A DNA stretch of 42,351 nt from Methanomassiliicoccaceae archaeon (GCA_009778575.1 WRJJ01000005.1:1-42351), one strand, 5' to 3'. Positions 25,784-35,069 are shown, counted from the first letter of the stretch. Program-made: numbers and translations. Notes: generated from the letters alone by a model not told the origin.

Positions 25784-28700
25784 ATGCAAAAAAGCAGAAA
25801 GCAAAAAGCGACCTCAATGCTTCTTGTTGTTCTCATGATCTCCACTATGTTCGTGGGGGTCTCTCTGCCCATCATTCACTCTACGTCAGTGGCAGCTGAG
25901 GAGAACGAAGCCGTCGAGCTCGCATCATGGACCTACAGTCCTAACAGAAACAATGGCGAGATCAACGCCAGTTTGACCGCTAACAATGTGGGAGGCAACT
26001 CCTATAAGGCCAATGACGGAGTGTACAAGGACGTATCCTTGTTCTCCGGAAGGAAATACACTACAGACGAACGCAATAGCAACCATGCAATGGTGGGCTC
26101 ATCTGGATACATATCCTTCGGAACGGCGGATCCCGCTTTTAGAGAAGGAGACTATATACAATTCCAACTTTCTACTAAAGGTTACGAAGACATTACCTTT
26201 GGCATCCTTATGCGTTTAACGGGAGGCGCCCCCGGAGACTTCGAGCTGCAGTACAGCTACACCGGAGCCGAGAGCGACTACCATGACACCGGACTGACGC
26301 TTTCCAGAAGGTCAGCCGCAACATTTGAAGAAACCTTTACATTCAAACTCCCCACGGAGTGCGAGGATCAAGAAACCTTATTCGTCCGCATGATCGTTGT
26401 GGGAAGCACATCGGTAGTCGGCGGCACAATAACCACTACGGGCACATGGGGAATCGATAACGTAGCTTTTACCAGTGGTTATGTGGGTTCCGGCAATGAC
26501 GACGATGACGATGACGACAATGGAATTGAGATCGCATCCTGGAGATACAGCCCAAACAGGGTCAACGGCGAGATCAACGCAAATCTGACGATCAATGGGA
26601 AGGGCAATAACACCTACGGTGCTAACAGCGGAGTGTACAAGGACGTATCCTTGTTCTCCGGAAGGAAATACACCACAGACGAACGCAACAGCAACCATGC
26701 AATGGTGGGCTCATCAGGATACATATCCTTCGGAACGGCGGATCCCGCCTTCAGGGAAGGGGACTATATACAATTCCAACTGTCCACAAAGGGATATGAC
26801 GACATAACATTCCTTATCCTAATGCGCCTTACGGGAGGAGCCCCCGGAGACTTCAAGATAATTTACAGTTACACCGGAGCCGAGAGCGACTACCACGATA
26901 CCGGCCTTACCATCAACAGAAGGAATGCGATGCCGATCGAAGAGGTATTCTCCTTTGAGTTGCCCACCGTCTGCGAGGACCAGGAGACACTGTTCCTCCG
27001 CATTGTCGTTGTAGGTTCTACGGCCATTGCGGGCGTTCCGATCACGACAACGGGAACATGGGGGATAGACAATGCCCTTTTCATAAGCGGATACGTTGAG
27101 CCCGAGCCCCCAGTGGATGAAGGGGTTGACATCGCATCGTGGAAATACAGTCCGAACAGAAACAACGGCGAGATCAACGCCAGTTTGACCGCTAACAATG
27201 TGGGAGGCAACTCCTACAAGGCCAATGACGGAGTATACAAAGATGACTCCTTCCTCTCCGGAAGGAAATACACTACAGACGAACGCAACAGCAACCATGC
27301 AATGGTGGGCTCATCAGGATATCTCTCGTTCGGTACCGATAACCCGAGTTTCCGTGAAGGGGATCATTTCCAGTTCCAACTGTCCACGCTAGGCTATGGG
27401 GACATAACTCTCAGCATTCTTATGCGTTTAACGGGAGGCGCCCCCGGCGACTTCAAACTCGAGTACAGCTACACGGGAGAGGAAGACAGTTTCAGGGACA
27501 CAGGACTAACTCTCAGCAGAAGGTCGGCGACGACCATCGAGGAGACCTTTGACTTCAAACTTCCGAGGTCGTGCGAAAATCATGAGACGTTGTACATCCG
27601 CATCACTGTAGTAGGATCAACGTCGGTCGTCGGCAACACAATAACCACTACCGGCACATGGGGGATCGACAATGTTGTGTTCAACAGCAAGAAGATCATC
27701 AACACCATCCCAGGCGGCGACATGGATAAGATCGCATCATGGAAGTACAGCCCGAATATAGTCAACGCCGAGATAAATGCTTGGCTGATGTCCAATGACA
27801 TGGGTGACTTCACCTATCACGCCAATGGCGGAGTGTATGCAGCGGAGTCCTTTGTATCTGCAAGAAAATACACAACGGACCAGCGTAACACCAACCACTC
27901 TCTGAGGGGTTCGTCCGGTTACATCTCATTCGGCACCGAAACGGCTTTTGTTGAAGGAGACTACTACCAGTTCCAGCTGTCCACACGCGGATACGAGGAT
28001 GTTAACCTAAGTATCCTCATGCGTATTACCAGCGGCGGCCCTGGTGACTTCAAGTTGCAGTACAGCTACACCGGAGCCGAGGACGATTATCACGACAGCG
28101 GCCTTACGCTTTCAAGAAGATACTCCGGAACCGTTGAGGTCACTGACCTGTTCGTACTTCCGGAAGAGTGCTGGGACCAGGACATCCTGTTCCTCCGTCT
28201 GACCATTGTAGGCAACAGGTCGCAGGGTGGCGGAACAATATCCACGACAGGCACATGGGGGATAAACAACATTGTCTTCAACAGCGGCCTGGACGAGCAG
28301 TTCCTGGCTCAGTACCTGAGCGTAGAAGTGATCACTCCGCAGGAGCTTTTGGACAAAGGCGACAAAGTGGATGTACAGGTAAAGGTAAAGAACATCAGCT
28401 CATTCGACATAGCGGATGTGAATGTGCACATGGATGCTCCGTACTTTGCGGTACCATTCAGCGGAAAGGCGGACACATTGATCAACATCAAGGCAGGAGA
28501 GACTGTAACGCTCTATTACAGCTATATTGTGATAGAGGGTGGCAGAGAAGCATTCTACGCCACAGTCGAAAGAAGCGGGGCCAAACTCTTGGGCTTTGAC
28601 GGCATATCCGTCAGCGGCTCAGGCTACTTCAGAGGTGATAACCACTCTCACTCATTATACAGCGACGGCAGTGGAACCATTGCCGACAATGTGAATGAGG

Positions 28701-31700
28701 CCTACTACAACAAGATGTTGTCGTGGCTGTACAGCACAGACCACAACACCCTTGCTCAGACATCCGACACTCTGACCCAGACGGTGCGCATGAACGGAAG
28801 TTTCCTCAACATCGCAGGGAACGAGTTCACAGCGTACAACGGTCACGCCTTGTTCCTCGGCATCGATGTCAATCCCATCACCGAAGTTGTTCCCTACAAC
28901 CTCAGCATAGGTATCGATGAAGCGGACAAACTGACAGGAAAGGATTACGGCAATCTGCAGAAATGGCAGGACATGGTGAATTTCGTTACCGGCCTCGGTG
29001 GCTCTTTCTACATGGCCCACCCATACAGCACCACGCTGGGGTTCGACTATCGCCCTCTCGTTATGAGTGACAACACCATCAGAGACATCAGAGGATTCAC
29101 CGGGATGGAAATATGGAATGGATCATATACAAGTGCAGGTAACGTTCAGTCACGTGAAACTTGGGATAAGGTAAATACACAGGGTACCGGCCACTATAAT
29201 GGTATCGCTACCTCCGACGCTCACGCAGCGGCCAACATCGGTGTGGAATACATCAAAGCGTTCCTGCCCGGACTCACAGTGGGCAACGTCAATGATATAT
29301 TGGTAAGCGGCAAATATTTCGGATCCAACGGACCCGAAGTACGCTTCGACATAGATGGTGTCGGCATATCTGAAACGTTGAACATAACGGGCAGTAGCAA
29401 AACGGCTGATTTCAACATCCATGTTTATTCGCCTGTATATGACTTGACCAAGGTGGAGATCATAAAGAACACCATTACCGGAAACTTCGAGAGCAACAAG
29501 CAGGTGGTCTACTCCTATACCTTTGCTGGAGAGAGCACCAATGTTTTCGACAAAGTAATCCAACTTGAGGTCAAGCCCGGCGAGTTCTATCGTGTAGAAG
29601 TGGAAAGTAAGTGTGCAATCACTACCATGACCTCTCTTGGATTCGCTATAACTAACAACATCTGGATCGACAGTGCGTCCAAATCCAATGCGGTCAATCT
29701 CAGCGATGTTCAGTATGTCGGAAGCGGCATCGAACTCAAAACATTACCAACAGGAATAATGTACCTCGACTCTTCGAACGATGCAGTACTCAACCTCAAC
29801 GATCTGTCTGCGTCTGTTTCAAGCGGTGCAACCCTCGGTAAGGCATATGATCCGAGCGCAGGCATTGTTACTCTGACTGTAACAGCAGAGGACGGTACGG
29901 TATCCAGTACTGAGATCTTCATGGTGAACGCCACGCCAGAACTCTCCTTCGAAGCTGAGACCCTGACCCTTACGCCGGGTTCCACAGAGAGGGATGTGAA
30001 CTTCACTTGGTACAGCGACAGGGCCGACAACACGGCCTCGGTCGTGCAGATGACCGCCACGTCAAGCCTCGTCAACGGCGAGTTCCCCGCTACCGGTGTG
30101 ATCACCCTCACCGGAACGGTGGGAGACGCTTCCGCAGGCAAGAGCTGGCACAAGGCATCCGCTACCGGTCTTGAATACGACACCGAATACTCATACCGCG
30201 TTTCCAACGACGGAGTGAACTTCAGTGAGACATACACATACAAGACGGTAGCTTCCGGAAGCTTCCAGTTCATAGCCGTGGGAGACCCGCAGCTTACGAC
30301 CGGGAACCAGGACAGCAACAGTCTCGGAACGATAGTCACCACCAAAGAGGGATGGCAGAACACCATCGACCTCATCAAGCAGTACTTCCCCAACGCCAGT
30401 TTCATGGCGGGAACGGGAGACCAGGTGGATACCGCAACGAGTGAGGAACAGTACACCAACTACTTCGCACCCGACTACCTCCGTGTTCTGCCCATCGCAC
30501 CCGCGGTCGGCAACCACGAGGGAACGGCGCCCAACTTCGGCTACCACTACAACGTGCCGAACGAGAACGCCAACGCGGCCGCCGATCACTACGGCAACTA
30601 TTGGTACGTGTACAACAACGCCTTGTTCGTGGTACTGAACACAGCACCCTACCCGTCAACCCCGGCACAGGTGGACGCTTACATCGCAACGATGGAAGCG
30701 ACCCTTGCGGCGGCGACGGCAGCGAACCCCGATGTGACATGGATATTCGTGCAGCACCACAAGTCCACAACATCCCCCGCCTCTCACCAGACGGATGCGG
30801 ACGTCCTTCTCTGGGCGCCCGAGTTCAACAAGCTGATGGACAGGTACAACGTGGACTTCGTCCTCGCCGGACACGACCACGTCTACTCCAGAAGCTGGTT
30901 CATACTGGACAACGAGAAAGTGGAAGGGATCGACTACACCCTGAACGAAGTGACCAACCCCGAAGGAACACTGTACTTCACCTTCACGACCGCCTCCGGT
31001 CTGAAATACTACGACTTCCTGATCAACGCCCCCGCCGCCCCGGCGTGGGTCGCTGACAACAGCGGTCTGTATTACGATGGGAAGAACAGCATCGGAACCC
31101 CCAACGGAAAACCGTGGTACACCAACGTAGGTATCCAGATAAAGGTGCCTCAGTTCACGTCGGTGGATGTGACCGAGAACAGCGTCACATTCAAGACCTA
31201 CAGGACCGACACGATGGCCGTCATCGACGAGTACACCGTATACAAGACAGATGTGGCTGGACCTAATACCTACACAGTGACCTTCAAGGACTGGGACGGA
31301 ACGATCCTCAAGACGCAGACCGTCGAGGAAGGATCGAACGCCACAGCGCCTGCGAACCCGTCAAGGGCAGGTTACACATTCGCAGGGTGGGACAGGACCT
31401 TCTCCAATGTCACGGGCGATCTTACGGTGAACGCGAGATACACCCAGAACGGCACCGGAACGAACGACACCCGCAGCATATCTCTTGACAAGACGGGGAC
31501 GCAGAACCTATCTGCCATATATGGGTACTCCTCAGCATCTCCTCTCAATGTGACGGTGACCAACACCGGCACAGTGGCAACGGGAGTGCTGAGCGTGTCT
31601 TTGTCCGGAGCAGGAGCGTCTAACTTCACGTTGTCGGTATCGTCAGTGGACAGTCTCTCTGTTGGGGGAACAAGTACCTTTACCGTAACGCCCAAAACGG

Positions 31701-32185
31701 GACTTGCGGCGGGAACTTACACCGCAACAGTGACTGTAAGCGGATCTAACAATCTGGCATCCAAAGTGCTCATTGTGTCCTTTACCGTGGATAAGAAGTC
31801 GATCACCTTCACCGGAACGGTCACTGCTTCGAAACAGTATGACGGGAACGGGGACTTCGGCAACTCGCAGATAGTGATCCACAACGCAGGCAGTTTCAGC
31901 GGCCTTGTGGCAGGCGACAGCGTGACCCTTGACAAATCGGGTGTGACCGGAAGGCTCGCATCCGGGGCCAGGGACGGGAACCTTACGCTGAGCGGAACGT
32001 TCACTTTGACAGGAGCGGCAGCGAACAACTATATGTTGTCCGCACAGCCCCCGGTCTCTGCGACCGTTAACGGCGGAACCGATGACGGCGGTTCGGACGA
32101 CACAGTGCTGTACATAGTAATGATCGGCATCGCTATAGTCGCGTTGGCGATCATCGGGTTCATGCTGCTGCGTCCGAAGCACTGA
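25784..32185 (+). CDS. Giant surface protein with PHP and purple-acid-phosphatase-like domains
   Basis: 2133 residues from the ATG at 25784, which begins a signal peptide (residues about 1-38, ending S-V-A-A-E-E). The frame is open to 25646 but that part is not signal-like. Domain order: four copies of a 200-residue module (from residue 44 to about 837); a CARDB-like beta segment (about 845-940); a PHP metalloesterase domain of CehA/McbA type (about 945-1180) with D-N-H-S-H (His954, His956), S-T-D-H, M-A-H-P, M-E-I-W-N-G and S-D-A-H; a beta region; an Fn3-like/PAP N-domain (about 1385-1490); a calcineurin-like phosphoesterase (about 1495-1800) with G-D-P-Q, G-D-Q-V-D, G-N-H-E (1576-1579), Q-H-H and G-H-D-H (1696-1699); one InlB repeat; YDG-like repeats; and a C-terminal membrane helix (about 2107-2127). 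The enzyme domains face outside. Scavenging of organic phosphate is plausible inference. Confidence 0.88.
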   Translation: MQKSRKQKATSMLLVVLMISTMFVGVSLPIIHSTSVAAEENEAVELASWTYSPNRNNGEINASLTANNVGGNSYKANDGVYKDVSLFSGRKYTTDERNSNHAMVGSSGYISFGTADPAFREGDYIQFQLSTKGYEDITFGILMRLTGGAPGDFELQYSYTGAESDYHDTGLTLSRRSAATFEETFTFKLPTECEDQETLFVRMIVVGSTSVVGGTITTTGTWGIDNVAFTSGYVGSGNDDDDDDDNGIEIASWRYSPNRVNGEINANLTINGKGNNTYGANSGVYKDVSLFSGRKYTTDERNSNHAMVGSSGYISFGTADPAFREGDYIQFQLSTKGYDDITFLILMRLTGGAPGDFKIIYSYTGAESDYHDTGLTINRRNAMPIEEVFSFELPTVCEDQETLFLRIVVVGSTAIAGVPITTTGTWGIDNALFISGYVEPEPPVDEGVDIASWKYSPNRNNGEINASLTANNVGGNSYKANDGVYKDDSFLSGRKYTTDERNSNHAMVGSSGYLSFGTDNPSFREGDHFQFQLSTLGYGDITLSILMRLTGGAPGDFKLEYSYTGEEDSFRDTGLTLSRRSATTIEETFDFKLPRSCENHETLYIRITVVGSTSVVGNTITTTGTWGIDNVVFNSKKIINTIPGGDMDKIASWKYSPNIVNAEINAWLMSNDMGDFTYHANGGVYAAESFVSARKYTTDQRNTNHSLRGSSGYISFGTETAFVEGDYYQFQLSTRGYEDVNLSILMRITSGGPGDFKLQYSYTGAEDDYHDSGLTLSRRYSGTVEVTDLFVLPEECWDQDILFLRLTIVGNRSQGGGTISTTGTWGINNIVFNSGLDEQFLAQYLSVEVITPQELLDKGDKVDVQVKVKNISSFDIADVNVHMDAPYFAVPFSGKADTLINIKAGETVTLYYSYIVIEGGREAFYATVERSGAKLLGFDGISVSGSGYFRGDNHSHSLYSDGSGTIADNVNEAYYNKMLSWLYSTDHNTLAQTSDTLTQTVRMNGSFLNIAGNEFTAYNGHALFLGIDVNPITEVVPYNLSIGIDEADKLTGKDYGNLQKWQDMVNFVTGLGGSFYMAHPYSTTLGFDYRPLVMSDNTIRDIRGFTGMEIWNGSYTSAGNVQSRETWDKVNTQGTGHYNGIATSDAHAAANIGVEYIKAFLPGLTVGNVNDILVSGKYFGSNGPEVRFDIDGVGISETLNITGSSKTADFNIHVYSPVYDLTKVEIIKNTITGNFESNKQVVYSYTFAGESTNVFDKVIQLEVKPGEFYRVEVESKCAITTMTSLGFAITNNIWIDSASKSNAVNLSDVQYVGSGIELKTLPTGIMYLDSSNDAVLNLNDLSASVSSGATLGKAYDPSAGIVTLTVTAEDGTVSSTEIFMVNATPELSFEAETLTLTPGSTERDVNFTWYSDRADNTASVVQMTATSSLVNGEFPATGVITLTGTVGDASAGKSWHKASATGLEYDTEYSYRVSNDGVNFSETYTYKTVASGSFQFIAVGDPQLTTGNQDSNSLGTIVTTKEGWQNTIDLIKQYFPNASFMAGTGDQVDTATSEEQYTNYFAPDYLRVLPIAPAVGNHEGTAPNFGYHYNVPNENANAAADHYGNYWYVYNNALFVVLNTAPYPSTPAQVDAYIATMEATLAAATAANPDVTWIFVQHHKSTTSPASHQTDADVLLWAPEFNKLMDRYNVDFVLAGHDHVYSRSWFILDNEKVEGIDYTLNEVTNPEGTLYFTFTTASGLKYYDFLINAPAAPAWVADNSGLYYDGKNSIGTPNGKPWYTNVGIQIKVPQFTSVDVTENSVTFKTYRTDTMAVIDEYTVYKTDVAGPNTYTVTFKDWDGTILKTQTVEEGSNATAPANPSRAGYTFAGWDRTFSNVTGDLTVNARYTQNGTGTNDTRSISLDKTGTQNLSAIYGYSSASPLNVTVTNTGTVATGVLSVSLSGAGASNFTLSVSSVDSLSVGGTSTFTVTPKTGLAAGTYTATVTVSGSNNLASKVLIVSFTVDKKSITFTGTVTASKQYDGNGDFGNSQIVIHNAGSFSGLVAGDSVTLDKSGVTGRLASGARDGNLTLSGTFTLTGAAANNYMLSAQPPVSATVNGGTDDGGSDDTVLYIVMIGIAIVALAIIGFMLLRPKH
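25913..28294 (+). repeat. Four tandem 600-bp modules in the giant phosphoesterase gene
   Basis: Units start at 25913, 26525, 27125 and 27725, so the period is 600 bp except for the first (612 bp, longer by an Asp-rich linker at about 26498-26520). Each begins I-A-S-W-x-Y-S-P-N and ends T-T-T-G-T-W-G-I-D/N-N. Long DNA tracts are almost identical between units 1 and 2 (about 26030-26150 versus 26640-26760) and between units 1 and 3, while unit 4 is more diverged. The protein module (beta-rich, F-R-E-G-D-x-x-Q-F-Q-L-S-T, L-M-R-L-T-G-G-A-P-G-D-F) resembles a carbohydrate-binding or choice-of-anchor type beta-sandwich, but I do not recognise the family. Confidence 0.9.
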
Positions 32186-32212
32186 TCAGACGAGTGAGGG
32201 AGAAAAACAAAC

Positions 32213-32243
32213 GCATCCGGAGGGTTCAATCCCTTCCGGATGC
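32213..32243. terminator. Hairpin between convergent genes (first)
   Basis: GCATCCGGA pairs exactly with TCCGGATGC (9 bp), with inner GGG/CCC pairing around a short loop. It lies 28 bases after the stop of the giant phosphoesterase gene. An A-rich tract follows on the + strand (32248-32254). Confidence 0.65.
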
Positions 32244-32256
32244 ACATTAAAAAACT

Positions 32257-32293
32257 CTGACTGACCCGGTGTCAGTCAGGATCACTTTTTTTT
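32257..32293. terminator. Hairpin plus T9 tract, bidirectional terminator (second)
   Basis: CTGACTGAC and GTCAGTCAG form a perfect 9-bp stem with a CCGGT loop. It is followed by T9 at 32285-32293 on the + strand and preceded by an A run (T run for the opposite strand). It lies just before the 3' end of the minus-strand ZIP gene (32298), so it can stop transcripts from both sides. Confidence 0.75.
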
Positions 32294-32297
32294 TGCA

Positions 32298-33077
32298 TCA
32301 ATGTGTATGCGGACCCATAAGTGTCACCACACAGATAACGACAAGCAATCCTATTAGGAGGAGTGCAAGTGATTTTAGGTCTATGTCCTTCCTGTGGAAC
32401 GCTTCCGGTATCATGTGCAGCATGGTAACGAACATGAACACTCCCGCCGAGAACGCAAAGGCAAAGCCGGCGATCTCGCTCTCCACTTCGCCGAGTATGA
32501 AGTAAGAGGCCATTGCCGCAACAGGGGTGATAAGACAGAACGCCGCCAGATACCGAATGGACCTCTTTCTGTTGCCGGCAAGCAGGAATGTGGACGAGAG
32601 CGAGAACACTTCCGCCGCTTTGTGAATGCAGACTGCGACAAGGATCATTAAACCGACGGCCTCTCCCATAAGGAAAGCGGCCGCCAGCGCCAATCCGTCA
32701 AAGCATGCGTGTATAGACAGACCGATGAACGCAGAGACCGATGTTACCTCATGCGAATGGTGGTCCAGGCATTCTTCGCAGTCGCATTTGGATTTCTTAT
32801 AATGTTTGAAGAGAAAATCCACTATGAACATCACCAGGAAGCCCACGAGCACCAGATACATTACGTCCATCTCTCCGAAGCCCCCTTCTTCGCTTTCGTG
32901 GAGGGCCTCCGGCAGGAGTATCAGGAGCAGTATCCCGAGGAATACCCCAGCGCTGAACGCGATCATCAGGTGTATCTGTTTGTCGGTGGCCCTGAAGGCC
33001 ATTGGGAGATAGGCGCCGATAAAGGATACGGCGAGCACCAACGCCATGCAGATAAGGAAAGAGGCCGTTATGTCCAT
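32298..33077 (-). CDS. ZIP family metal transporter
   Basis: 259 residues with eight hydrophobic helices in the ZIP pattern. Helix 4 carries H-A-C-F-D-G-L-A and helix 5 H-K-A-A-E, the paired metal-binding motifs of ZIP transporters. A loop H-Y-K-K-S-K-C-D-C-E-E-C-L-D-H-H-S-H (about 92-110) is rich in Cys and His, the usual cytoplasmic metal-sensing loop. It imports a divalent metal (Zn, Fe, Mn, Co or Ni). A TTG two codons upstream is possible, but the ATG at 33077 lies about 26 bases after a CTTTTAATAAAA TATA-like element and fits a leaderless start. It is divergent from a NikR-like regulator. Confidence 0.92.
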   Translation of the reverse strand: MDITASFLICMALVLAVSFIGAYLPMAFRATDKQIHLMIAFSAGVFLGILLLILLPEALHESEEGGFGEMDVMYLVLVGFLVMFIVDFLFKHYKKSKCDCEECLDHHSHEVTSVSAFIGLSIHACFDGLALAAAFLMGEAVGLMILVAVCIHKAAEVFSLSSTFLLAGNRKRSIRYLAAFCLITPVAAMASYFILGEVESEIAGFAFAFSAGVFMFVTMLHMIPEAFHRKDIDLKSLALLLIGLLVVICVVTLMGPHTH

Positions 33078-33131
33078 GGACAAAGGATTGACAGGTTTTT
33101 TATTAAAAGATTATGATAATGTTATTAACTT

Positions 33132-33170
33132 TATTCACATTTTACCTCTATTGTTAACAAGGTGTGAATA
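33132..33170. promoter_or_regulatory. Inverted repeat overlapping the NikR-like gene start
   Basis: TATTCACA (33132-33139) and TGTGAATA (33163-33170) are exact reverse complements, 31 bases centre to centre, about three helical turns. A TTGTTAACAA palindrome (33151-33160) lies inside. The right arm covers the ribosome site and the A of the nikR-like ATG. Candidate operator for autoregulation by a ribbon-helix-helix tetramer; the ZIP promoter lies just to the left. Confidence 0.5.
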
Positions 33171-33553
33171 TGAGCATAGTAAGCATTTCTCTGAACGATG
33201 AGAGCATCGAAACGCTGGAAGATATACAGAAAAGATTCGGCTTCAAAGGAAGAAGCGAGGCGGTCAGGATGGCCATCAACGCCGCAAAGACGGAGGCCCA
33301 GGTCATAGAAAGCCTGGAAGGGATGGTCGAGGGAGTCCTTATAATAGTTAAAAAGGACCACAGCGACCCCTGGATGAACATAATACAGGCGAAACACGAG
33401 AACGAGATCAAGACGCAGCTCCACTCGCACTTGAGGGACCATAAATGTCTGGAGGTCATGGTCATTTCCAGCGAAGCGGGAAGATTGACGTCGATGCTCA
33501 AAGAGATACATTTGACAGGCAAAGCAGACTATGTAACATTCGTAAAGAGCTAA
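33170..33553 (+). CDS. NikR-like metal-responsive regulator (RHH + ACT-like domain)
   Basis: 127 residues from the ATG at 33170, with AAGGTG 5 bases upstream; a GTG at 33164 is less likely. Residues 3-40 are a ribbon-helix-helix DNA-binding domain (V-S-I-S-L-N-D-E-S-I then G-R-S-E-A-V-R-M-A-I). The rest matches the NikR C-terminal ACT-like metal domain, with L-H-S-H-L and K-C-L-E-V giving His85, His87 and Cys93 at the places of E. coli His87, His89 and Cys95. The fourth ligand, usually the His of a Q-H pair, is Ala74 here, with His76 two positions later. Metal identity is therefore open. It is divergent from the ZIP transporter gene, its most likely target. Confidence 0.85.
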   Translation: MSIVSISLNDESIETLEDIQKRFGFKGRSEAVRMAINAAKTEAQVIESLEGMVEGVLIIVKKDHSDPWMNIIQAKHENEIKTQLHSHLRDHKCLEVMVISSEAGRLTSMLKEIHLTGKADYVTFVKS

Positions 33554-33632
33554 GGCGGACTTTCCAAAAAAGTTAAGGTGAGACTATAACTTTTAATACC
33601 CTCACTCCTTTACATGAGATGGATGGGATAGC

Positions 33633-35069
33633 ATGAGTGGTAGCTCAAGCAAGAATAGCGGCAGCCCGCAGAAGGGCTTTTTCAAACGCATGCTCGGTCA
33701 AGAACCTAGCAGAGTCGTCAAACAGTCAGAGATCAAACAGAGGCACCCCAGTTTCGCCGTTTCCAACGAAACGGCGGTAACGCCGGGGAGAACGGCCCGG
33801 CCGCAGGAGGTCATAATCTCCCCGGCCGTCAAACAACTCAACAAAGATGGGTATATAGTATACAATACCCAAGAGAAACAGGACATATACATCTCGATAC
33901 AGCCTGACATGGCATTCTTCGACGATGAAGAGCCCGGAATGGTAAGGATGGCCGGAGGGAGCTTCGTCGGCGGGAACAAGCACGCTGCACCTGTGGATAT
34001 AACCGTAAAGTCCGAGCCGGAACCGGAGCCGATGGTATATGACCAGCCTGCGGACATATTCTCCAATGCGTCCAGAAGAGAGGTGCACGAGGAGATAGAC
34101 TTCGGCGAGATAATAATCAAGAAGAACGAGTCTTTCGAAGAGGAGATCGAGCGTACGCCCGTGTTCTTCAAACCGGCATTCGAAGAGGTCTATGAACCGG
34201 TGACCGAGGAGGCCTTCAGAATGGATATGAGGCCTGAAATGGCAAAGACGTCCTCAGAAGCGGTGAAGATAGAGGAGCCAAAGATGCCGTTCTCCGGCTA
34301 TATGGAAGTTCATGAGTACATGGTGCAGGAAACAATGCCGGAAATGATAAAGAAGGAAGAGCCGAAGGCATCTTTCTCCGGCTATAGGGAAGTGCAGGAG
34401 CCCATGGCACAGGAAACAATGCCCGAAATGGTAAAGAAGGAAGAGCCGAAGATGTCCTTCTCCAGTTACAGAGAGATGCTGGAATACAAACCGCCGGAAC
34501 CCTTGGAAAAAGCACCGGTCACCGATGTGCCAGCCGGCCTATATGTTGATGGCCGTAAGCCGATAGACATCGCCGAGGCGGATGTTGAGGAAACAAGCGA
34601 AAGATCATCATTCATAGGGATGCGCACGGAAGCGGAAACGGCCGTGACCTCGGTGTCCGCGCCGGTTGCAGAGAGCGCAGTGCCTCTGCTGGAAGCAAAG
34701 GACCACCTGTGCTTGCCATTCTTCGGTGAGACAGAAGCGGTAACGGATCCATCATATGAAACGATCGTGGAGGAGGATTCCGGAACGGTCGCAGGCGAAC
34801 AAGCGCCGATCGAGGTCGACGACCCGGTCGCCGACATAATGAAGCTTACGATACCCTCGCTGCACATGAGCGAGGGCCTCATAGCAGAACTTGCCCAGGA
34901 CTGGGAGGGGGCGATCCCGGATGACGGCTTGGAAGCATATGACTGCAAGTTCGAACCAATGGAGACCCCATTCAAGGAAGAGAAGGCCCAATGCACAGTG
35001 TCCTTCGGGTTCGAAGGAAGAGAATCTGTAATTAATCCCAACCCATCCGTCAATTTCAGATTCTCATAA
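33633..35069 (+). CDS. Acidic low-complexity protein of unknown function with 28-residue repeats
   Basis: 478 residues, not recognised. The first 45 residues are basic and Ser/Gly-rich (K-G-F-F-K-R-M-L-G). After residue about 100 the protein is strongly acidic and Pro/Glu/Met-rich, probably disordered. Three 28-residue units (about 210-293) start E-E-P-K-M/A and carry S-G-Y-x-E-V and Q-E-T-M-P-E-M. A possibly folded C-terminal part (about 400-478) ends in N-P-S-V-N-F-R-F-S. No signal peptide or membrane helix is present, so it is probably cytoplasmic. TTTTAATA at 33591-33598 is a good TATA box, and GGATGGGA precedes the ATG. A pyrimidine-rich tract after the stop may end the transcript. Single gene; function unknown. 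Confidence 0.8.
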   Translation: MSGSSSKNSGSPQKGFFKRMLGQEPSRVVKQSEIKQRHPSFAVSNETAVTPGRTARPQEVIISPAVKQLNKDGYIVYNTQEKQDIYISIQPDMAFFDDEEPGMVRMAGGSFVGGNKHAAPVDITVKSEPEPEPMVYDQPADIFSNASRREVHEEIDFGEIIIKKNESFEEEIERTPVFFKPAFEEVYEPVTEEAFRMDMRPEMAKTSSEAVKIEEPKMPFSGYMEVHEYMVQETMPEMIKKEEPKASFSGYREVQEPMAQETMPEMVKKEEPKMSFSSYREMLEYKPPEPLEKAPVTDVPAGLYVDGRKPIDIAEADVEETSERSSFIGMRTEAETAVTSVSAPVAESAVPLLEAKDHLCLPFFGETEAVTDPSYETIVEEDSGTVAGEQAPIEVDDPVADIMKLTIPSLHMSEGLIAELAQDWEGAIPDDGLEAYDCKFEPMETPFKEEKAQCTVSFGFEGRESVINPNPSVNFRFS

